Positions 28,715 through 40,314 are shown, counted from the stretch's first letter. The stretch: DNA of 64,000 nucleotides from Mycetohabitans endofungorum (GCF_002927045.1 NZ_PRDW01000005.1:203824-267823); one strand, 5' to 3'. Made by a program: numbers and translations. Notes: a model not told the origin generated them from the letters alone.

Positions 28715-29046
28715 GGCGGAACGGCATGTGGGTGAAGGAGGCGAATGTGTCGCTGTGTGCCGCGTTATTTTTTGTTGCACCCGCAAATTAGTGCCAAAGA
28801 AACAAGCTTTTGGGGCATTGGCTTAGCAAGGCGATGGATCAATTCGCCAAACGTGCCCGCTTCGCAGCTGGCTTCGGCGTCAGCCGCATCGTGCTCGTTC
28901 GTCTTCACGTACGGTTTCACAAATTGGGGAACCGTCAGCTTGACGGTGTGCCCAGAACGCCTGGAGCTTGCGATCCCAATAGTGGGCGCGGGCGGTAACG
29001 CGCAATGGGCGCACCGCACCGCCCGCCGGACAGCACGCACCATCGC
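28715..29046. other. gap between the H-NS-like gene and glnA
   Basis: No gene is supported. GCGGGCGGT (28988-28996) pairs with ACCGCCCGC (29018-29026) just past the glnA stop and may form a stem at the end of the glnA transcript, but no T-run follows on the minus strand. Confidence 0.35.
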
Positions 29047-30462
29047 TCAGAGCGAGTAGTACATCTCGAACTCGATCGGGTGCGTGGTTTGACGGAAGCG
29101 TTGCAGCTCCTGCGTCTTGAGTTCGATGTACGCATCCAGCATCGAATCCGTGAACACGCCGCCGCGCGTGAGGAACTCGCGATCGGCATCGAGCGCGTCC
29201 AACGCCGTGTCCAAGTTCTCGCAAACGGTCGGGATCTTTGCATCCTCTTCCGGCGGTAGATCGTATAGGTTCTTGTCCGCGGCCTCGCCCGGGTGGATCT
29301 TGTTTTGCACGCCATCCAGGCCGGCCATCATCAGCGCCGAGAAGCACAGATACGGGTTGGCCATCGGATCCGGGAAACGCGTCTCGATTCGGCGCGCCTT
29401 CGGGTTCGACACGTGCGGAATCCGGATCGACGCGGAACGGTTACGCGCCGAATAAGCGAGTTTGACGGGCGCTTCGAAGTGCGGCACCAGCCGCTTATAC
29501 GAGTTCGTGGTCGGGTTCGTGATCGCGTTCAGCGCACGGGCGTGCTTAATGATGCCACCGATGTAGAACAACGCGAACTCGGACAGCCCCGCATAGCCGT
29601 TGCCTGCGAACAGGTTTTGACCATCCTTCCAGATCGATTGGTGCACGTGCATGCCGGAACCGTTGTCGCCCACCACCGGCTTAGGCATGAACGTCGCACT
29701 CTTGCCGTACGTATGGGCCACGTTCTGCACGACGTACTTCAAGAGCTGCGTCCAGTCAGCGCGTTGCACCAGTGTCGAGAATTTCGTGCCGATCTCGTTT
29801 TGGCCGGAACCGGCGACCTCGTGGTGATGCACTTCGACCGGCACGCCCAGTTGCTCGAGCAACAGGCACATCTCCGAGCGCATATCCTGGAACGAATCGA
29901 TCGGGGCAACCGGAAAATAGCCGCCCTTGACGCCCGGACGGTGACCGCTGTTGCCGTGTTCGAACTCCTTGCCCGACGACCAGGCGGCCTCTTCGGAACC
30001 AATCTTCACGAAGCAGCCCGACATATCGATGTTCCACTGCACCGAATCAAAAATGAAGAACTCGGGCTCCGGGCCAAAAAACGCGGTGTCTCCCAAGCCC
30101 GTGCTCTTCAGGTACGCCTCGGCGCGCTTGGCGAGCGAACGTGGGTCGCGCTCATAGCCCTTACCGTCCGAGGGCTCGATCACGTCGCAGGTGAGGACCA
30201 ACGTCGGTTCCTCATAGAATGGATCGATATACGCAGTGTTCGGATCCGGCAGCAGCAGCATATCCGACGCTTCGATTCCCTTCCAGCCGGCAATCGAGGA
30301 ACCATCGAACGCGTGGCCGGCTTCGAACTTGTCTTCGTCGAACGCCGACACCGGCACCGTCACGTGTTGTTCCTTGCCGCGGGTGTCGGTGAAGCGAAAA
30401 TCGACGAACTTGACGTCCTCGTCCTCGACGAGCTTGGTGACGTCGGCCACGGTTTTAGTCAT
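29047..30462 (-). CDS. glnA: glutamine synthetase type I
   Basis: This enzyme forms glutamine from glutamate, ammonia and ATP, the main route of ammonia assimilation. The 471 residues match GS-I enzymes in length. Signatures seen are [12 protein letters not shown] near the N-terminus, the catalytic segments [15 protein letters not shown] and [14 protein letters not shown], and the adenylylation loop NLYDLPPEE with Tyr400. ATG 30462 follows AGGAGAAAGG; 30 codons of open frame upstream are rejected. A sigma-54 promoter and NtrC-like sites lie upstream. ntrB, normally next, is about 5.4 kb away. Confidence 0.97.
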   Translation of the reverse strand: MTKTVADVTKLVEDEDVKFVDFRFTDTRGKEQHVTVPVSAFDEDKFEAGHAFDGSSIAGWKGIEASDMLLLPDPNTAYIDPFYEEPTLVLTCDVIEPSDGKGYERDPRSLAKRAEAYLKSTGLGDTAFFGPEPEFFIFDSVQWNIDMSGCFVKIGSEEAAWSSGKEFEHGNSGHRPGVKGGYFPVAPIDSFQDMRSEMCLLLEQLGVPVEVHHHEVAGSGQNEIGTKFSTLVQRADWTQLLKYVVQNVAHTYGKSATFMPKPVVGDNGSGMHVHQSIWKDGQNLFAGNGYAGLSEFALFYIGGIIKHARALNAITNPTTNSYKRLVPHFEAPVKLAYSARNRSASIRIPHVSNPKARRIETRFPDPMANPYLCFSALMMAGLDGVQNKIHPGEAADKNLYDLPPEEDAKIPTVCENLDTALDALDADREFLTRGGVFTDSMLDAYIELKTQELQRFRQTTHPIEFEMYYSL

Positions 30463-30545
30463 TCCTTTCTCCTGGTGAACAATGGGGGCGATACCGCCTC
30501 CCGATTCCGGCCTCCCGGTCATGCAACGGGATCGGGTCCGATTAG

Positions 30546-30561
30546 AGCACACTTCATGCCA
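30546..30561 (-). promoter_or_regulatory. sigma-54 promoter of glnA
   Basis: On the minus strand the sequence reads TGGCATGAAGTGTGCT, matching the TGGCAC-N5-TTGC consensus with the invariant GG (-24) and GC (-12) exactly 12 bases apart. Transcription would start about 70 bases before the glnA ATG. Confidence 0.7.
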
Positions 30562-30660
30562 ATTTATGACGCAGGGACACCGGGCACGCCCAATTGCGGT
30601 GCTTACGCACTACCGCGACCTACGATCAGCGTATTGCTCGCCCTCGTCGCAGCGCGTCGC

Positions 30661-30714
30661 GCACAAATTTGGTGCAATTTCGATGGTAGCGACGAACAAG
30701 CCCCTATTAGGTGC
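30661..30714. promoter_or_regulatory. two NtrC-type binding sites upstream of glnA
   Basis: GCACAAATTTGGTGC (30661-30675) matches the NtrC pattern GCAC-N6-GGTGC exactly. GCCCCTATTAGGTGC (30700-30714) matches with one change. They lie about 100-170 bases upstream of the sigma-54 promoter, a normal enhancer distance. Confidence 0.65.
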
Positions 30715-30815
30715 AAAATGACGATAATGCACCAACCTCGCGCACCATGTCGCTGCCTAGGCGGGTCATTCTACGACGACGCTAAAATAAAGCTATTGCG
30801 CTTTTGGACACAGTG

Positions 30816-31280
30816 ATGACTTCCCGTGACGCAATTTACGCAGCGGCCGAGCAGCGCCGCGCGCAACACCAGTTGCAGTATGCCGGCGCGCTGGCACCAG
30901 GTGAGGCATTCGAGCTGTTAGCGCTCGAGCCGGGGGCCCGGTTGATTGACATACGCACCCGCGCGGAACTGGACTGGGTCGGCCGCCCGGTGGTCGGGAA
31001 CGGCCAGTACGTACACATCGAGTGGACGCGATATCCAGGTGGCGTCCCCAACACCGAGTTCGTCGAGCAACTGTCTCAAGTGGCGATGCCGCACACGCCG
31101 ATCCTGCTGCTGTGCCGCAGCGCCGCGCGCTCGAAGCTGGCTGCAGTGACAGCGGCGAACGCGGGCTTCATGCGCGCCTACGATATTCTGGAAGGTTTCG
31201 AGGGCGACAAAGACGCTCAAGGACACCGCAAGACGGTCGGCGGCTGGTGTTTCCGCGGCCTGCCCTGGGTGGGCGCCTAG
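30816..31280 (+). CDS. rhodanese-like sulfurtransferase
   Basis: This is a single-domain rhodanese of 154 residues. The active-site loop is CRSAARS with Cys100 as the persulfide-carrying residue. The conserved LIDIRTRAELDWVG segment lies near the N-terminus. The start is ATG 30816; a TTG four codons earlier is possible. It is transcribed divergently from glnA. The sulfur donor and acceptor cannot be told from sequence. Confidence 0.9.
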   Translation: MTSRDAIYAAAEQRRAQHQLQYAGALAPGEAFELLALEPGARLIDIRTRAELDWVGRPVVGNGQYVHIEWTRYPGGVPNTEFVEQLSQVAMPHTPILLLCRSAARSKLAAVTAANAGFMRAYDILEGFEGDKDAQGHRKTVGGWCFRGLPWVGA

Positions 31281-31717
31281 ACTCGGGGACACCGCGCCAT
31301 GGGAAGGTGCGGCCATTGGCGCCATGGCGCGTCAACCAGCACCGTGGCCGCACCGCACACGCGGCAGTGCGCAAGCCGGGTATCTTCCTGACTAATATTG
31401 ACTGAGTCAAGGCTGACTGAGTTAAGCAAATTCCCCTGAGGACAGGCGCCCAGCCACCGCGTTCGCGCCCATCGCCCCCGGCGCGACCTCGGACGCGGCG
31501 GCCCAACTTGTCACCTCGCTGCGATGCCGCCCGCCCGTCGCGGTTGCCGCAGGCGGCGGCGGGTGCGGTGTAACGTTCCGAAAAAAAGGTTGCTGGACTG
31601 ACACGGTTGACGCACGTAGGATTTCGTGCAGTTTCCAATCCTTGACCAGGCACCGGACCACGTCGGCTCGTCGTCGCAGCCCTTCCCCACCATCACGTCC
31701 CAACGATTTGCTCGACC
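31281..31717. other. leader region of the RND efflux operon
   Basis: No gene is supported. GGTGCGGCCA (31306-31315) and TGGCCGCACC (31345-31354) form a 10-base stem just after the rhodanese stop. Further right lies a palindrome pair listed separately. The rest is GC-rich with no recognised signal. Confidence 0.4.
31398..31425. promoter_or_regulatory. palindrome pair, candidate operator
   Basis: TTGACTGAGTCAA (31398-31410) is a perfect 6-base inverted repeat around one base. A near copy, CTGACTGAGTTAA, follows at 31413-31425. The 15-base periodicity suggests a dimeric regulator binding site, possibly for control of mdtABC. No regulator gene is adjacent. Confidence 0.35.
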
Positions 31718-33064
31718 ATGCAGAAAGACGAACAACAACAAGCTCGATCATCCGATGCAGCGCCGCGCGCCGTGGCCAGCCGCACCCGCACGCGCACGCT
31801 GCAGCTGGCTACGGGGCTCGTCGCGGTCGTCGTCGCGCTGCTTTGGTGGCATCCGTGGCAACGTGATGCCATGCGCGGCGCGCCAGGCGCCCACGCCAGC
31901 GGCGCAGCCACGGGCAGTGCCGGCAGGTCGCCTAGCGCACAGCGCGGCGGCGGCGCGTTCGCGAACATGCCACAGCCGGTCAAAGTCGCGACCGTGGTCC
32001 ATGGCCAGATGCCGATCGTGATCAATGCGCTGGGCACCGTGACACCGCTCGCGACGGTGACCGTGCGCACGCAGTTGAACGGCACGCTGATGTCGGTTAA
32101 TTTCCAGGAAGGCCAACTCGTCAAGCGCGGCGATATACTGGCACAAATCGATCCACGCCCCTACGAGATTTCACTGCGCAACGCCGAAGGGCAACTGGCG
32201 AAGGACCAGGCGCTGCTACGACAGGCGGTGTCAGACCTAAACGCGTACCAGGCGTTGCTCAAGCAGGATTCGATCTCGCGCCAGCAGGTCAACACGCAGG
32301 CCTCGCTCGTCGAGCAGTACCGTGGCCAGGTGAAGTCGGACCAAGCGACGATCGATACGTACAAGCTGGACCTGACCTACGCGCGGATTACCGCGCCGGT
32401 GACAGGCCGAGTGGGACTGCGTCAGGTGGATCCGGGCAACTACGTGACCACCAGCGATACAAACGGCATTGTCGTGATCACGCAGATGCAGCCCATGAGC
32501 GTCGTGTTCACCACGTCCGAGGACAACCTACAAGCCATTCTTAAGCAATGGACCGCGGGCGCCAAGATGTCCGCGACCGTATACGACCGTACCAACAGCC
32601 GGCCACTGGAAACCGGCGAGTTGCATACCATCGACAACCAGATCGATACGACCACCGGCACCGTGAAACTGCGCGCGGTGTTCCAGAACGCGGGGCAGGC
32701 ATTGTTCCCGAATCAGTTCGTCAATGTGCGGCTACTCGTCGACACGATCCGCAACGCGACCATCGTACCGACTTCCGCGGTGCTCAATGGCTCGATGGGA
32801 ACATTTGTCTACGTGGTCAAAGCCGACAACACAGTCACCGTGCGCCCAGTGAAGACGGGTCCGGTCGAGGGCGAGCGCACCAGCATCGTCTTCGGCCTGG
32901 CGGTGGGAGAGCGTGTCGTCATCGATGGCTCGGACCGGTTGCGGGAAGGCGCCAAGATCACGATTCCGGCCGAGACCGCCAGTGGCAGCTCGGCCGCGTC
33001 GGCCGGCCAAGCGGCGCGTCACGCGTCGGCCACGCACGGCCACACGCGCCAACCGCAGCCTTGA
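31718..33064 (+). CDS. mdtA: RND efflux periplasmic adaptor (MdtA-like)
   Basis: This 448-residue membrane fusion protein would link an inner-membrane RND pump to an outer-membrane channel. It has an N-terminal anchor segment (about 28-45), a barrel-sandwich/lipoyl half (VRTQLNGTLMSVNFQEGQLV), an alpha-hairpin region, and the second half-motif YARITAPVTGRVGLRQVDPG. The C-terminus is Ser/Ala/His-rich. It opens a three-gene operon with two RND pumps, the MdtABC arrangement. Confidence 0.92.
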   Translation: MQKDEQQQARSSDAAPRAVASRTRTRTLQLATGLVAVVVALLWWHPWQRDAMRGAPGAHASGAATGSAGRSPSAQRGGGAFANMPQPVKVATVVHGQMPIVINALGTVTPLATVTVRTQLNGTLMSVNFQEGQLVKRGDILAQIDPRPYEISLRNAEGQLAKDQALLRQAVSDLNAYQALLKQDSISRQQVNTQASLVEQYRGQVKSDQATIDTYKLDLTYARITAPVTGRVGLRQVDPGNYVTTSDTNGIVVITQMQPMSVVFTTSEDNLQAILKQWTAGAKMSATVYDRTNSRPLETGELHTIDNQIDTTTGTVKLRAVFQNAGQALFPNQFVNVRLLVDTIRNATIVPTSAVLNGSMGTFVYVVKADNTVTVRPVKTGPVEGERTSIVFGLAVGERVVIDGSDRLREGAKITIPAETASGSSAASAGQAARHASATHGHTRQPQP

Positions 33065-33112
33065 TTCCGGCCGGGGTCTGCCCCGGCGCCGCGCTCCCGG
33101 ACCATTCGACGC

Positions 33113-36100
33113 ATGAACCCATCCCGCCTCTTTATTCTCCGCCCGGTCGGCACAGCACTGCTGATGGCCGCCATCATGCTGGTCGGCCTCGTGTCGCTGC
33201 GATTCCTGCCGCTGTCCGCGCTGCCGGAAGTCGATTATCCAACGATTCAAGTGCAGACCTTTTATCCGGGCGCCAGCCCCGAGGTGATGACCTCGTCGGT
33301 GACCGCGCCGTTGGAACGCCAGTTCGGTCAGATGCCGGGGCTAAACCAGATGTCGTCGCAAAGCTCGGCGGGCGCATCGGTGATCACACTGCAGTTTTCG
33401 CTGGACTTGCCGTTGGACATCGCGGAGCAGGAAGTGCAAGCGGCCATCAACGCGGCAGGCAACCTGCTGCCGTCCGACCTGCCAGCGCCGCCGATCTACG
33501 CCAAGGTCAATCCGGCCGACGCCCCCATTCTCACGCTGGCGATCACCTCTAAGACGCTGCCGTTGACTGACGTGCAGGACCTGGTCGATACCCGGCTCGC
33601 GCAGAAAATCTCGCAAGTGGGCGGCGTGGGGCTGGTGAGCCTGAGCGGTGGGCAGCGGCCCGCGATCCGCATCCAAGCCAATCCGCGCGCGCTTGCAGCG
33701 TACGGCCTAAATCTGGACGATCTGCGCACCACGATTTCGAACCTGAGCGTCAACACGCCAAAAGGCAACTTTGATGGTCCGACGCGGGCATACACGATTA
33801 ATGCCAACGACCAGTTGACCGATGCCAATGCGTATCACAGTGCGGTAATCGCCTACAAGAACGGCCGCCCGGTGATGCTGACCGACGTCGCACAGATCGT
33901 CTCCGGCCCGGAAAACACGAAGCTGGGCGCGTGGGTCGATACCGAGCCGGCGATCATCCTCAATGTGCAGCGGCAGCCGGGCGCCAACGTCATCCAGGTA
34001 GTTGACAACATCAAGGCGCTGCTGCCGCAGTTGCAGCAAAGCCTGCCCGCTTCGGTCGAGACCCGCGTGTTGACCGATCGCACCACGACGATCCGCGCGT
34101 CGGTGCGCGACGTGCAGTTCGAGCTGGCAGCGGCGGTCGTGCTGGTGGTGCTGGTGATGTACCTATTCCTCGGCAGTTGGCAGGCGACCGTGATTCCCAG
34201 CCTGTCCGTGCCGCTGTCGCTGATCGGCACGCTGGCGGTGATGTACCTATACGGATTTTCGCTGAACAATCTGTCCTTGATGGCGCTGACCATCGCCACC
34301 GGCTTCGTCGTCGACGACGCGATCGTGATGATCGAAAACATTGCGCGCTACGTCGAGGACGGCGACACGCCGTTGCAAGCCGCGCTGAAGGGCTCCAAGC
34401 AAATCGGTTTCACAATCATCTCGCTGACTGTGTCGTTGATCGCGGTGCTGATCCCGCTGCTGTTCATGAGTGATGTCGTCGGCCGGCTGTTCCACGAGTT
34501 TGCGATCACACTTGCCGTGACGATCGTGTTCTCGGCGGTGGTATCGCTCACGCTCGTGCCGATGATGTGCGCCAAGCTGCTCCGGCACAGTCCGCCGAAG
34601 GAAAGCGGCCGCTTCGAGGCAAAGGCTCGTGCGTTCTTCGACGCGGTGATCGCCGCCTACGCACGGATGCTCTCGCGGGTGCTCGATCACCAGCGACTCA
34701 CGCTGCTCGTCGCGTTGTCCACGCTAGTGCTCACGATCGTGCTCTACATCGTGGTGCCGAAGGGCTTTTTCCCGACTCAGGACACCGGCATCATCCAGGG
34801 CATCACACAGGCCTCGCAAAGTGTATCGTACGCGGCCATGGCTGAGCACCAGCAAGCGCTCGCCGCCGAAATCTTGAAGGACCCAGATGTCCAGAGCCTG
34901 TCGTCGTTCATCGGCATAGACGGCACCAATATCACGCTGAACAGCGGCCGTCTGCAAATCAATCTGAAGCCGTTCGACGAACGCAGGCGCGACGCGCAGC
35001 AGATCATCCGCTCGTTGCAGCAGCGCGTCGCGCAGGTACCCGGCATCTCGCTGTACATGCAGCCGGTGCAGGACTTGACGATTGACTCGACGGTCAGCGC
35101 GACGCAATACCAATTCATACTGACCGACGCGAACGCTCAAGCGTTCGCCGACTGGGTGCCGAAGTTCGTCGCGCGGCTAAAGCAAGCGCCGGAGTTGGCC
35201 GATGTCGCCAGCGACTTGCAGCAAAACGGACTCTCGACCTATATCGAGATCGATCGCAGTACCGCCGCGCGCTTCGGCATCACGCCGGCGACGGTCAACA
35301 ACGCGCTGTACGACGCCTTCGGGCAGCGCATCATCTCGACCATCTTCACCCAATCGAACCAGTATCGCGTGATCCTAGAGACGGACCCGAAGGTGCACGA
35401 GTCCCCGGACGCCCTGGGCACGATTTACCTGCCCTCGGCCACCGCGCCTGGCGCCCAGGTCCCGCTGTCGTCCATCGCAACCTTCCATCAGCAAAACGCG
35501 CCGCTGCTGATCTCGCACTTGGGCCAGTTCCCGTCCACCACCATCTCGTTCAACCTCGCCCCGGGCGAGTCGCTCGGCGCGGCAGTGAAAGCCATTGAGC
35601 AAGCGAAGGACGACATCGGTCTGCCGCCCTCGTTCCAGATCCGCTACCAGGGCGCGGCACTGGCGTTCCAGGCATCGCTGTCCAACCAGGTATTCCTGAT
35701 CCTGGCCGCGATCGTCACGATGTACATCGTCCTGGGCGTGCTGTACGAGAGCTTCGTCCATCCGATCACGATCCTGTCGACGCTGCCCTCCGCCGGCGTC
35801 GGCGCACTGCTCGCACTGATCGTCACCGGACATGACCTAGATATCATCGGCATCATCGGCATTGTGCTGCTGATCGGCATCGTCAAGAAGAACGCGATCA
35901 TGATGATCGACTTCGCGCTCGAAGCGCAGCGGGAGCAAGGCAAGCACCCTCGCGACGCGATCTACCAGGCCTGCCTGCTGCGCTTGCGGCCGATCCTGAT
36001 GACGACGATGGCCGCGCTGCTCGGTGCGCTGCCGCTGATGCTGGGCACTGGCTCCGGCCACGAGTTGCGCCATCCGCTGGGCATCGCGATCGCCGGTGGG

Positions 36101-36226
36101 CTGATCGTCAGCCAGTTGCTGACGCTGTTCACGACGCCGGTGATTTACCTTGGCTTTGACCGGCTCGCTTCGGCGCTGCGCGAACGCTTGTCGCACGATG
36201 CCAGCGGCGAAGGCAGCAGACAATGA
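33113..36226 (+). CDS. mdtB: RND multidrug efflux pump subunit (MdtB-like)
   Basis: This 1037-residue inner-membrane pump has the 12-helix RND layout with two large periplasmic loops. The proton-relay motif [14 protein letters not shown] in helix 4 has Asp401 and Asp402. MdtB and MdtC usually form a heterotrimer that exports bile salts, novobiocin and similar compounds with MdtA. It follows mdtA after 48 bases and overlaps mdtC by four bases (ATGA). Substrates here are unknown. Confidence 0.93.
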   Translation: MNPSRLFILRPVGTALLMAAIMLVGLVSLRFLPLSALPEVDYPTIQVQTFYPGASPEVMTSSVTAPLERQFGQMPGLNQMSSQSSAGASVITLQFSLDLPLDIAEQEVQAAINAAGNLLPSDLPAPPIYAKVNPADAPILTLAITSKTLPLTDVQDLVDTRLAQKISQVGGVGLVSLSGGQRPAIRIQANPRALAAYGLNLDDLRTTISNLSVNTPKGNFDGPTRAYTINANDQLTDANAYHSAVIAYKNGRPVMLTDVAQIVSGPENTKLGAWVDTEPAIILNVQRQPGANVIQVVDNIKALLPQLQQSLPASVETRVLTDRTTTIRASVRDVQFELAAAVVLVVLVMYLFLGSWQATVIPSLSVPLSLIGTLAVMYLYGFSLNNLSLMALTIATGFVVDDAIVMIENIARYVEDGDTPLQAALKGSKQIGFTIISLTVSLIAVLIPLLFMSDVVGRLFHEFAITLAVTIVFSAVVSLTLVPMMCAKLLRHSPPKESGRFEAKARAFFDAVIAAYARMLSRVLDHQRLTLLVALSTLVLTIVLYIVVPKGFFPTQDTGIIQGITQASQSVSYAAMAEHQQALAAEILKDPDVQSLSSFIGIDGTNITLNSGRLQINLKPFDERRRDAQQIIRSLQQRVAQVPGISLYMQPVQDLTIDSTVSATQYQFILTDANAQAFADWVPKFVARLKQAPELADVASDLQQNGLSTYIEIDRSTAARFGITPATVNNALYDAFGQRIISTIFTQSNQYRVILETDPKVHESPDALGTIYLPSATAPGAQVPLSSIATFHQQNAPLLISHLGQFPSTTISFNLAPGESLGAAVKAIEQAKDDIGLPPSFQIRYQGAALAFQASLSNQVFLILAAIVTMYIVLGVLYESFVHPITILSTLPSAGVGALLALIVTGHDLDIIGIIGIVLLIGIVKKNAIMMIDFALEAQREQGKHPRDAIYQACLLRLRPILMTTMAALLGALPLMLGTGSGHELRHPLGIAIAGGLIVSQLLTLFTTPVIYLGFDRLASALRERLSHDASGEGSRQ

Positions 36227-39200
36227 ACCTTTCCCGCCCTTTCATCGCGCGCCCCGTCGCCACCACGTTGCTGGCCGTCGGCATCGCACTGGCCGGGCTG
36301 TTCGCTTTTGTGAAGCTGCCGGTGTCGCCATTGCCGCAGGTGGACTTTCCGACCATCTCGGTGCTAGCGACGCTGCCTGGCGCCAGCCCGGAGACTGTCG
36401 CCACCAGCGTGGCCAGCCCGCTCGAGCGGCATCTGGGCGCCATTGCGGACGTCACCGAGATGACGTCGATGAGCGGCATCGGCAATACGCGGATCGTGCT
36501 GCAATTCGGGTTGAACCGCGACATCGACGGAGCGGCTCGCGATGTGCAGGCCGCGATCAACGCCGCGCGGGCGGACCTGCCGGCCAACCTGCGACAAAAT
36601 CCAACCTACCACAAGGTCAACCCGGCCGACGCACCAATCCTCGTCCTCGCGCTGACGTCGAAAACGATGACGGCCGGACAGATGTATGACGCGGCATCGA
36701 CCGTGCTGCAACAGGCGCTGTCGCAAATCGACGGAGTCGGCGAAGTCAACGTAAGTGGCGCGGCCAATCCGGCCGTGCGCGTCGAGGTCAATCCGACCGT
36801 GCTGTTCCACTACGGGATCGGACTGGAAAACATCCGCGCCGCGCTCGCGTCGGCCAATGCAAACAGCCCGAAAGGCGCGATCGAGGCCGGCCACCGGCAC
36901 TTGCAGCTGTACACGAACGACCAGGCGCGGCGCGCCGACCAATACCGTGACCTGGTGATTGCTTACCGCAACGGCTCCGCGGTGCGGCTTTCCGACGTCG
37001 CGCAGGTCGTCGATTCGGTCGAAGACCTGCGCACCATGGGCATGATGAACGGCGAACGCGCGGTGCTCGTGATCCTGTACCGGCAGCCCGGCGCCAATAT
37101 CATCGAGACGGTTGACCGTGTCAAGGCGAAGCTGCCCCAGCTACGCGCGGCACTGCCCGCGGCGATCGATGTGACGCCGACCGCCGACCGCACGATGACG
37201 ATCCGTGCTTCACTACGGGACACCGAGCGAACGCTGTTGATCGCGGTGATCCTGGTGGTGATGGTCGTGTTCCTGTTCTTGCGCAACTGGCGTGCGACGC
37301 TGATCCCCAGCGTTGCGGTGCCCGTATCGATCATCGGTACGTTTGCCGGCATGTACCTGCTCGACTATTCGATCGACAACTTGTCGCTGATGGCGCTGAC
37401 GATCGCTACCGGCTTCGTCGTCGACGATGCGATCGTCGTGCTCGAGAACATCTCGCGGCACATCGAGGCCGGCATGCCGCGCATGCGCGCAGCCATCGTG
37501 GGCGCGCGCGAAGTCGGCTTCACAGTATTGTCGATCAGCGTATCGCTGGTCGCGGTGTTCCTGCCGATTCTGCTGATGGGCGGCATCGTCGGTCGTCTAT
37601 TTCGCGAGTTTGCTGTCACGCTGTCGCTGGCAATCTTTGTGTCGCTGCTCGTGTCGCTGACGCTCACGCCGATGATGTGCTCCAAACTACTCGCGCCAGC
37701 CACCCGCGCCCGCGGCGAAGGCCGGCTCGCACGCTGGCTCGAAGCCTGCTTCGCGCGCCTGCAGCGCGGCTACGAGCGCTCGCTCGGCTGGGCGCTGGAT
37801 CATGCGTCGCTGGTGCTGGCCGTGCTGGTCGCCACCATCGGCTTGAACGTGTACCTGTACACAATCGTGCCAAAGGGCTTCTTTCCGCAACAGGACACCG
37901 GCCGACTCGTCGGCGGAATCCAGGCGGATCAGAGCACATCGTTCCAGTCAATGCGGGTGAAATTTTCGCAGATGATGGACATCGTCAAGCGCAACCCGGC
38001 AGTGGACTCCGCCGTCGGCTTCACCGGCGGGCGTCAGACCAACGCGGGTTTCATGTTCATCTCGCTGAAGCCGCTCGCCGAGCGCGGCGTGTCCGCGGAC
38101 CAGGTCATCGAGCAACTGCGCGCGCCGCTGGCCGAGGTCGCGGGCGCTAGAACGTTCCTGCAAGCGGTGCAGGATATCCACGTGGGCGGAAGACAATCGA
38201 ACGCGCAGTATCAATTCACGCTGCTCGGCGATTCGACCGCGGAACTGTACAAATGGGCGGCGATCCTAACCGAGGCGCTGCAAAAACGGCCCGAGCTTGC
38301 CGATGTGAATTCGGACCAGCAGCAAGGCGGCCTGGAGGCGAATGTGATCATCGACCGGCCAAGCGCTGCACGCTACGGCATCACGCCTTCGCAGATCGAC
38401 AATACGCTGTATGATGCCTTCGGCCAGCGGCAGGTGTCGACGATCTACAATGCGCTGAACCAGTATCGCGTCGTGATGGAAGTAGCGCCCCGCTATTGGC
38501 AGAGCCCCGAGATCCTGAAGGACATCTTTATTAGCCAATCCGGCGGCAGCGCATCGGGCACCGCGAGCACCAACGCGACGGCCGGGACCGTCACCAGTGC
38601 ATCGGGCGCGAAGAAAACGGCCGGCGCGGCGGCGGCCAATGCCGCCAGCCGTGCAGCGAACGTCGCGCTCGATTCAGCGCGCAACCAGGCGATCAATTCG
38701 ATCGCCTCCAGCGGCAAGTCCAGCTCATCGTCCAGCGCCGCGGTATCCACCGCCAAGGAAACGATGATCCCGTTGTCAGCCATCGCGCGCTTCGGCCCAG
38801 GCAATACACCGCTGGCGGTCAGCCACCAGAACCAATTCGTCGCGACGACAATCTCATTCAATCTGCCGGTGGGAAAATCACTGTCGGACGCGACCGCCGC
38901 AATCTACCAGACCATGGCCGACATCGGCATGCCCGGCACCCTTCACGGCAGTTTCTCTGGCACGGCGCAGGCGTTCCAGCAAGCGTTGTCGAACCAGTTG
39001 CTATTGATTCTCGCGTCGCTCGCCGCGGTCTACATCGTGCTAGGCATTCTGTACGAGAGCTATATCCATCCGCTGACGATCCTGTCCACGTTGCCGTCGG
39101 CCGGCGTCGGCGCACTACTGGCGTTGCTGCTGTTCCGTATCGAGTTCAGCCTCATTGCACTGATCGGCGTGATCCTGCTGATCGGTATCGTCAAGAAGAA

Positions 39201-39543
39201 TGCAATCATGATGGTGGACTTCGCGATTGACGCCGCGCGCACCGGCCTGGGCTCGCGCGAAGCGATCCGCCAAGCCTGCCTGCTGCGCTTCAGGCCGATC
39301 ATGATGACCACCTGCGCCGCGCTACTCGGTGCGTTGCCGCTCGCCTTCGGCCACGGCGAAGGACACGAGATGCGCGCGCCACTGGGCATCTCGATCGTCG
39401 GCGGATTGATTGTCAGTCAATTGCTGACGCTCTATACGACACCGGTGGTTTACCTCTACATGGACCGGCTTCGTACCTGGTGGGCAGCGCGACACGGCGG
39501 CGAGCATGTCCCGCCGCACCACGCGTTCGGCAATGACGAGTAA
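36223..39543 (+). CDS. mdtC: RND multidrug efflux pump subunit (MdtC-like) with low-complexity insert
   Basis: This is the second RND subunit of the operon, 1106 residues, with Asp401/Asp402 in [14 protein letters not shown]. It is about 80 residues longer than usual because of a Ser/Ala/Thr-rich stretch at about 773-845, in the second periplasmic loop between the LKDIFISQ segment and [11 protein letters not shown]. The rest aligns by eye with MdtC-type pumps. The start overlaps the mdtB stop. Confidence 0.93.
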   Translation: MNLSRPFIARPVATTLLAVGIALAGLFAFVKLPVSPLPQVDFPTISVLATLPGASPETVATSVASPLERHLGAIADVTEMTSMSGIGNTRIVLQFGLNRDIDGAARDVQAAINAARADLPANLRQNPTYHKVNPADAPILVLALTSKTMTAGQMYDAASTVLQQALSQIDGVGEVNVSGAANPAVRVEVNPTVLFHYGIGLENIRAALASANANSPKGAIEAGHRHLQLYTNDQARRADQYRDLVIAYRNGSAVRLSDVAQVVDSVEDLRTMGMMNGERAVLVILYRQPGANIIETVDRVKAKLPQLRAALPAAIDVTPTADRTMTIRASLRDTERTLLIAVILVVMVVFLFLRNWRATLIPSVAVPVSIIGTFAGMYLLDYSIDNLSLMALTIATGFVVDDAIVVLENISRHIEAGMPRMRAAIVGAREVGFTVLSISVSLVAVFLPILLMGGIVGRLFREFAVTLSLAIFVSLLVSLTLTPMMCSKLLAPATRARGEGRLARWLEACFARLQRGYERSLGWALDHASLVLAVLVATIGLNVYLYTIVPKGFFPQQDTGRLVGGIQADQSTSFQSMRVKFSQMMDIVKRNPAVDSAVGFTGGRQTNAGFMFISLKPLAERGVSADQVIEQLRAPLAEVAGARTFLQAVQDIHVGGRQSNAQYQFTLLGDSTAELYKWAAILTEALQKRPELADVNSDQQQGGLEANVIIDRPSAARYGITPSQIDNTLYDAFGQRQVSTIYNALNQYRVVMEVAPRYWQSPEILKDIFISQSGGSASGTASTNATAGTVTSASGAKKTAGAAAANAASRAANVALDSARNQAINSIASSGKSSSSSSAAVSTAKETMIPLSAIARFGPGNTPLAVSHQNQFVATTISFNLPVGKSLSDATAAIYQTMADIGMPGTLHGSFSGTAQAFQQALSNQLLLILASLAAVYIVLGILYESYIHPLTILSTLPSAGVGALLALLLFRIEFSLIALIGVILLIGIVKKNAIMMVDFAIDAARTGLGSREAIRQACLLRFRPIMMTTCAALLGALPLAFGHGEGHEMRAPLGISIVGGLIVSQLLTLYTTPVVYLYMDRLRTWWAARHGGEHVPPHHAFGNDE

Positions 39544-39645
39544 CGCGGGTAGAATACGGCCCCCGCATCGAATGTGATCGCGCGCCCGCGTAGCTTGCGC
39601 GTCGCCCGATGCATGCATTCTCCCTGCTTCAAACTGCATATCTTC

Positions 39646-40314
39646 ATGGCCAAACTCTTGACAGACCAAGAATTCCATCGCTTCAACGAATTGCAACAGA
39701 AACAAACGGCATTCACGATTTCGAGCGACGAGGCCGATGAACTGCGCGACATTGTCGCGCGTGCGCAACAGCGTCGCGACGATCGTGCACAAGCCATGCA
39801 GACGATCGAGAGCCACATCCGCACATTCAGTATCACGCCCGACGAACTCTTCTCCCCGCAGCAGATCGCAGAAGCGGCGCGCGCCTTCGGCCTGATCCCG
39901 TTGGCCAAGAAGCCGCGCAAGGGTACAGACGCCAAGCCGGCCGAGCCCAAGGCAAGCGCCGTGGCACCGGCGAATTCTGTCACGGCACCGACGGGGCCTG
40001 TGGCGGCGCCGGCGGATTCTGTCGCGACGCCAACAGGCTCCGTGGCAGCGCCGGCGAGTTCTGTCGCGACGTCAGCAGGCTCCGTGGTGACGCCGGCCGG
40101 CTCCGTCTCGACGCCGACGCTCGCGGTCGATACCTCGCGCAAGGCAAAGCTGCCTGGCGCCGGTATGGACGCGCACATGGCCGCCGACCATGCGGATAGC
40201 GATCCGGCGCCTGCGCCGAGCGCGGAGACCGCACCCCTGGCTGCCGTGCAAGCCGGGACCGAAGCGCGAGCCAGCGCTGAAACAGGGACCGAAGTCCGGA
40301 CCGAGCCTGCATGA
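39646..40314 (+). CDS. conserved hypothetical protein with degenerate Ala/Val/Thr repeats
   Basis: The 222-residue product starts MAKLLTDQEFHRFNELQQKQ. Residues 1-90 are predicted helical and charged, with FSITPDELFSPQQIAEAARA near the end, which loosely recalls helix-turn segments of H-NS-like proteins. From about residue 108 the chain consists of imperfect units of the type PAxSVAxPTGSV, then an acidic Ala/Glu-rich tail. It has no signal peptide. I do not recognise a family. It lies between mdtC and the PIP-box locus. Confidence 0.65.
   Translation: MAKLLTDQEFHRFNELQQKQTAFTISSDEADELRDIVARAQQRRDDRAQAMQTIESHIRTFSITPDELFSPQQIAEAARAFGLIPLAKKPRKGTDAKPAEPKASAVAPANSVTAPTGPVAAPADSVATPTGSVAAPASSVATSAGSVVTPAGSVSTPTLAVDTSRKAKLPGAGMDAHMAADHADSDPAPAPSAETAPLAAVQAGTEARASAETGTEVRTEPA

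Noticed and set aside
28988..29026. Hairpin after glnA as a rho-independent terminator
   Set aside because: The stem is good, but no T-run follows on the minus strand and the loop is long.
31306..31354. 10-base inverted repeat after the rhodanese gene as terminator
   Set aside because: The 29-base loop and lack of a T-run make it weak; kept only as a note.
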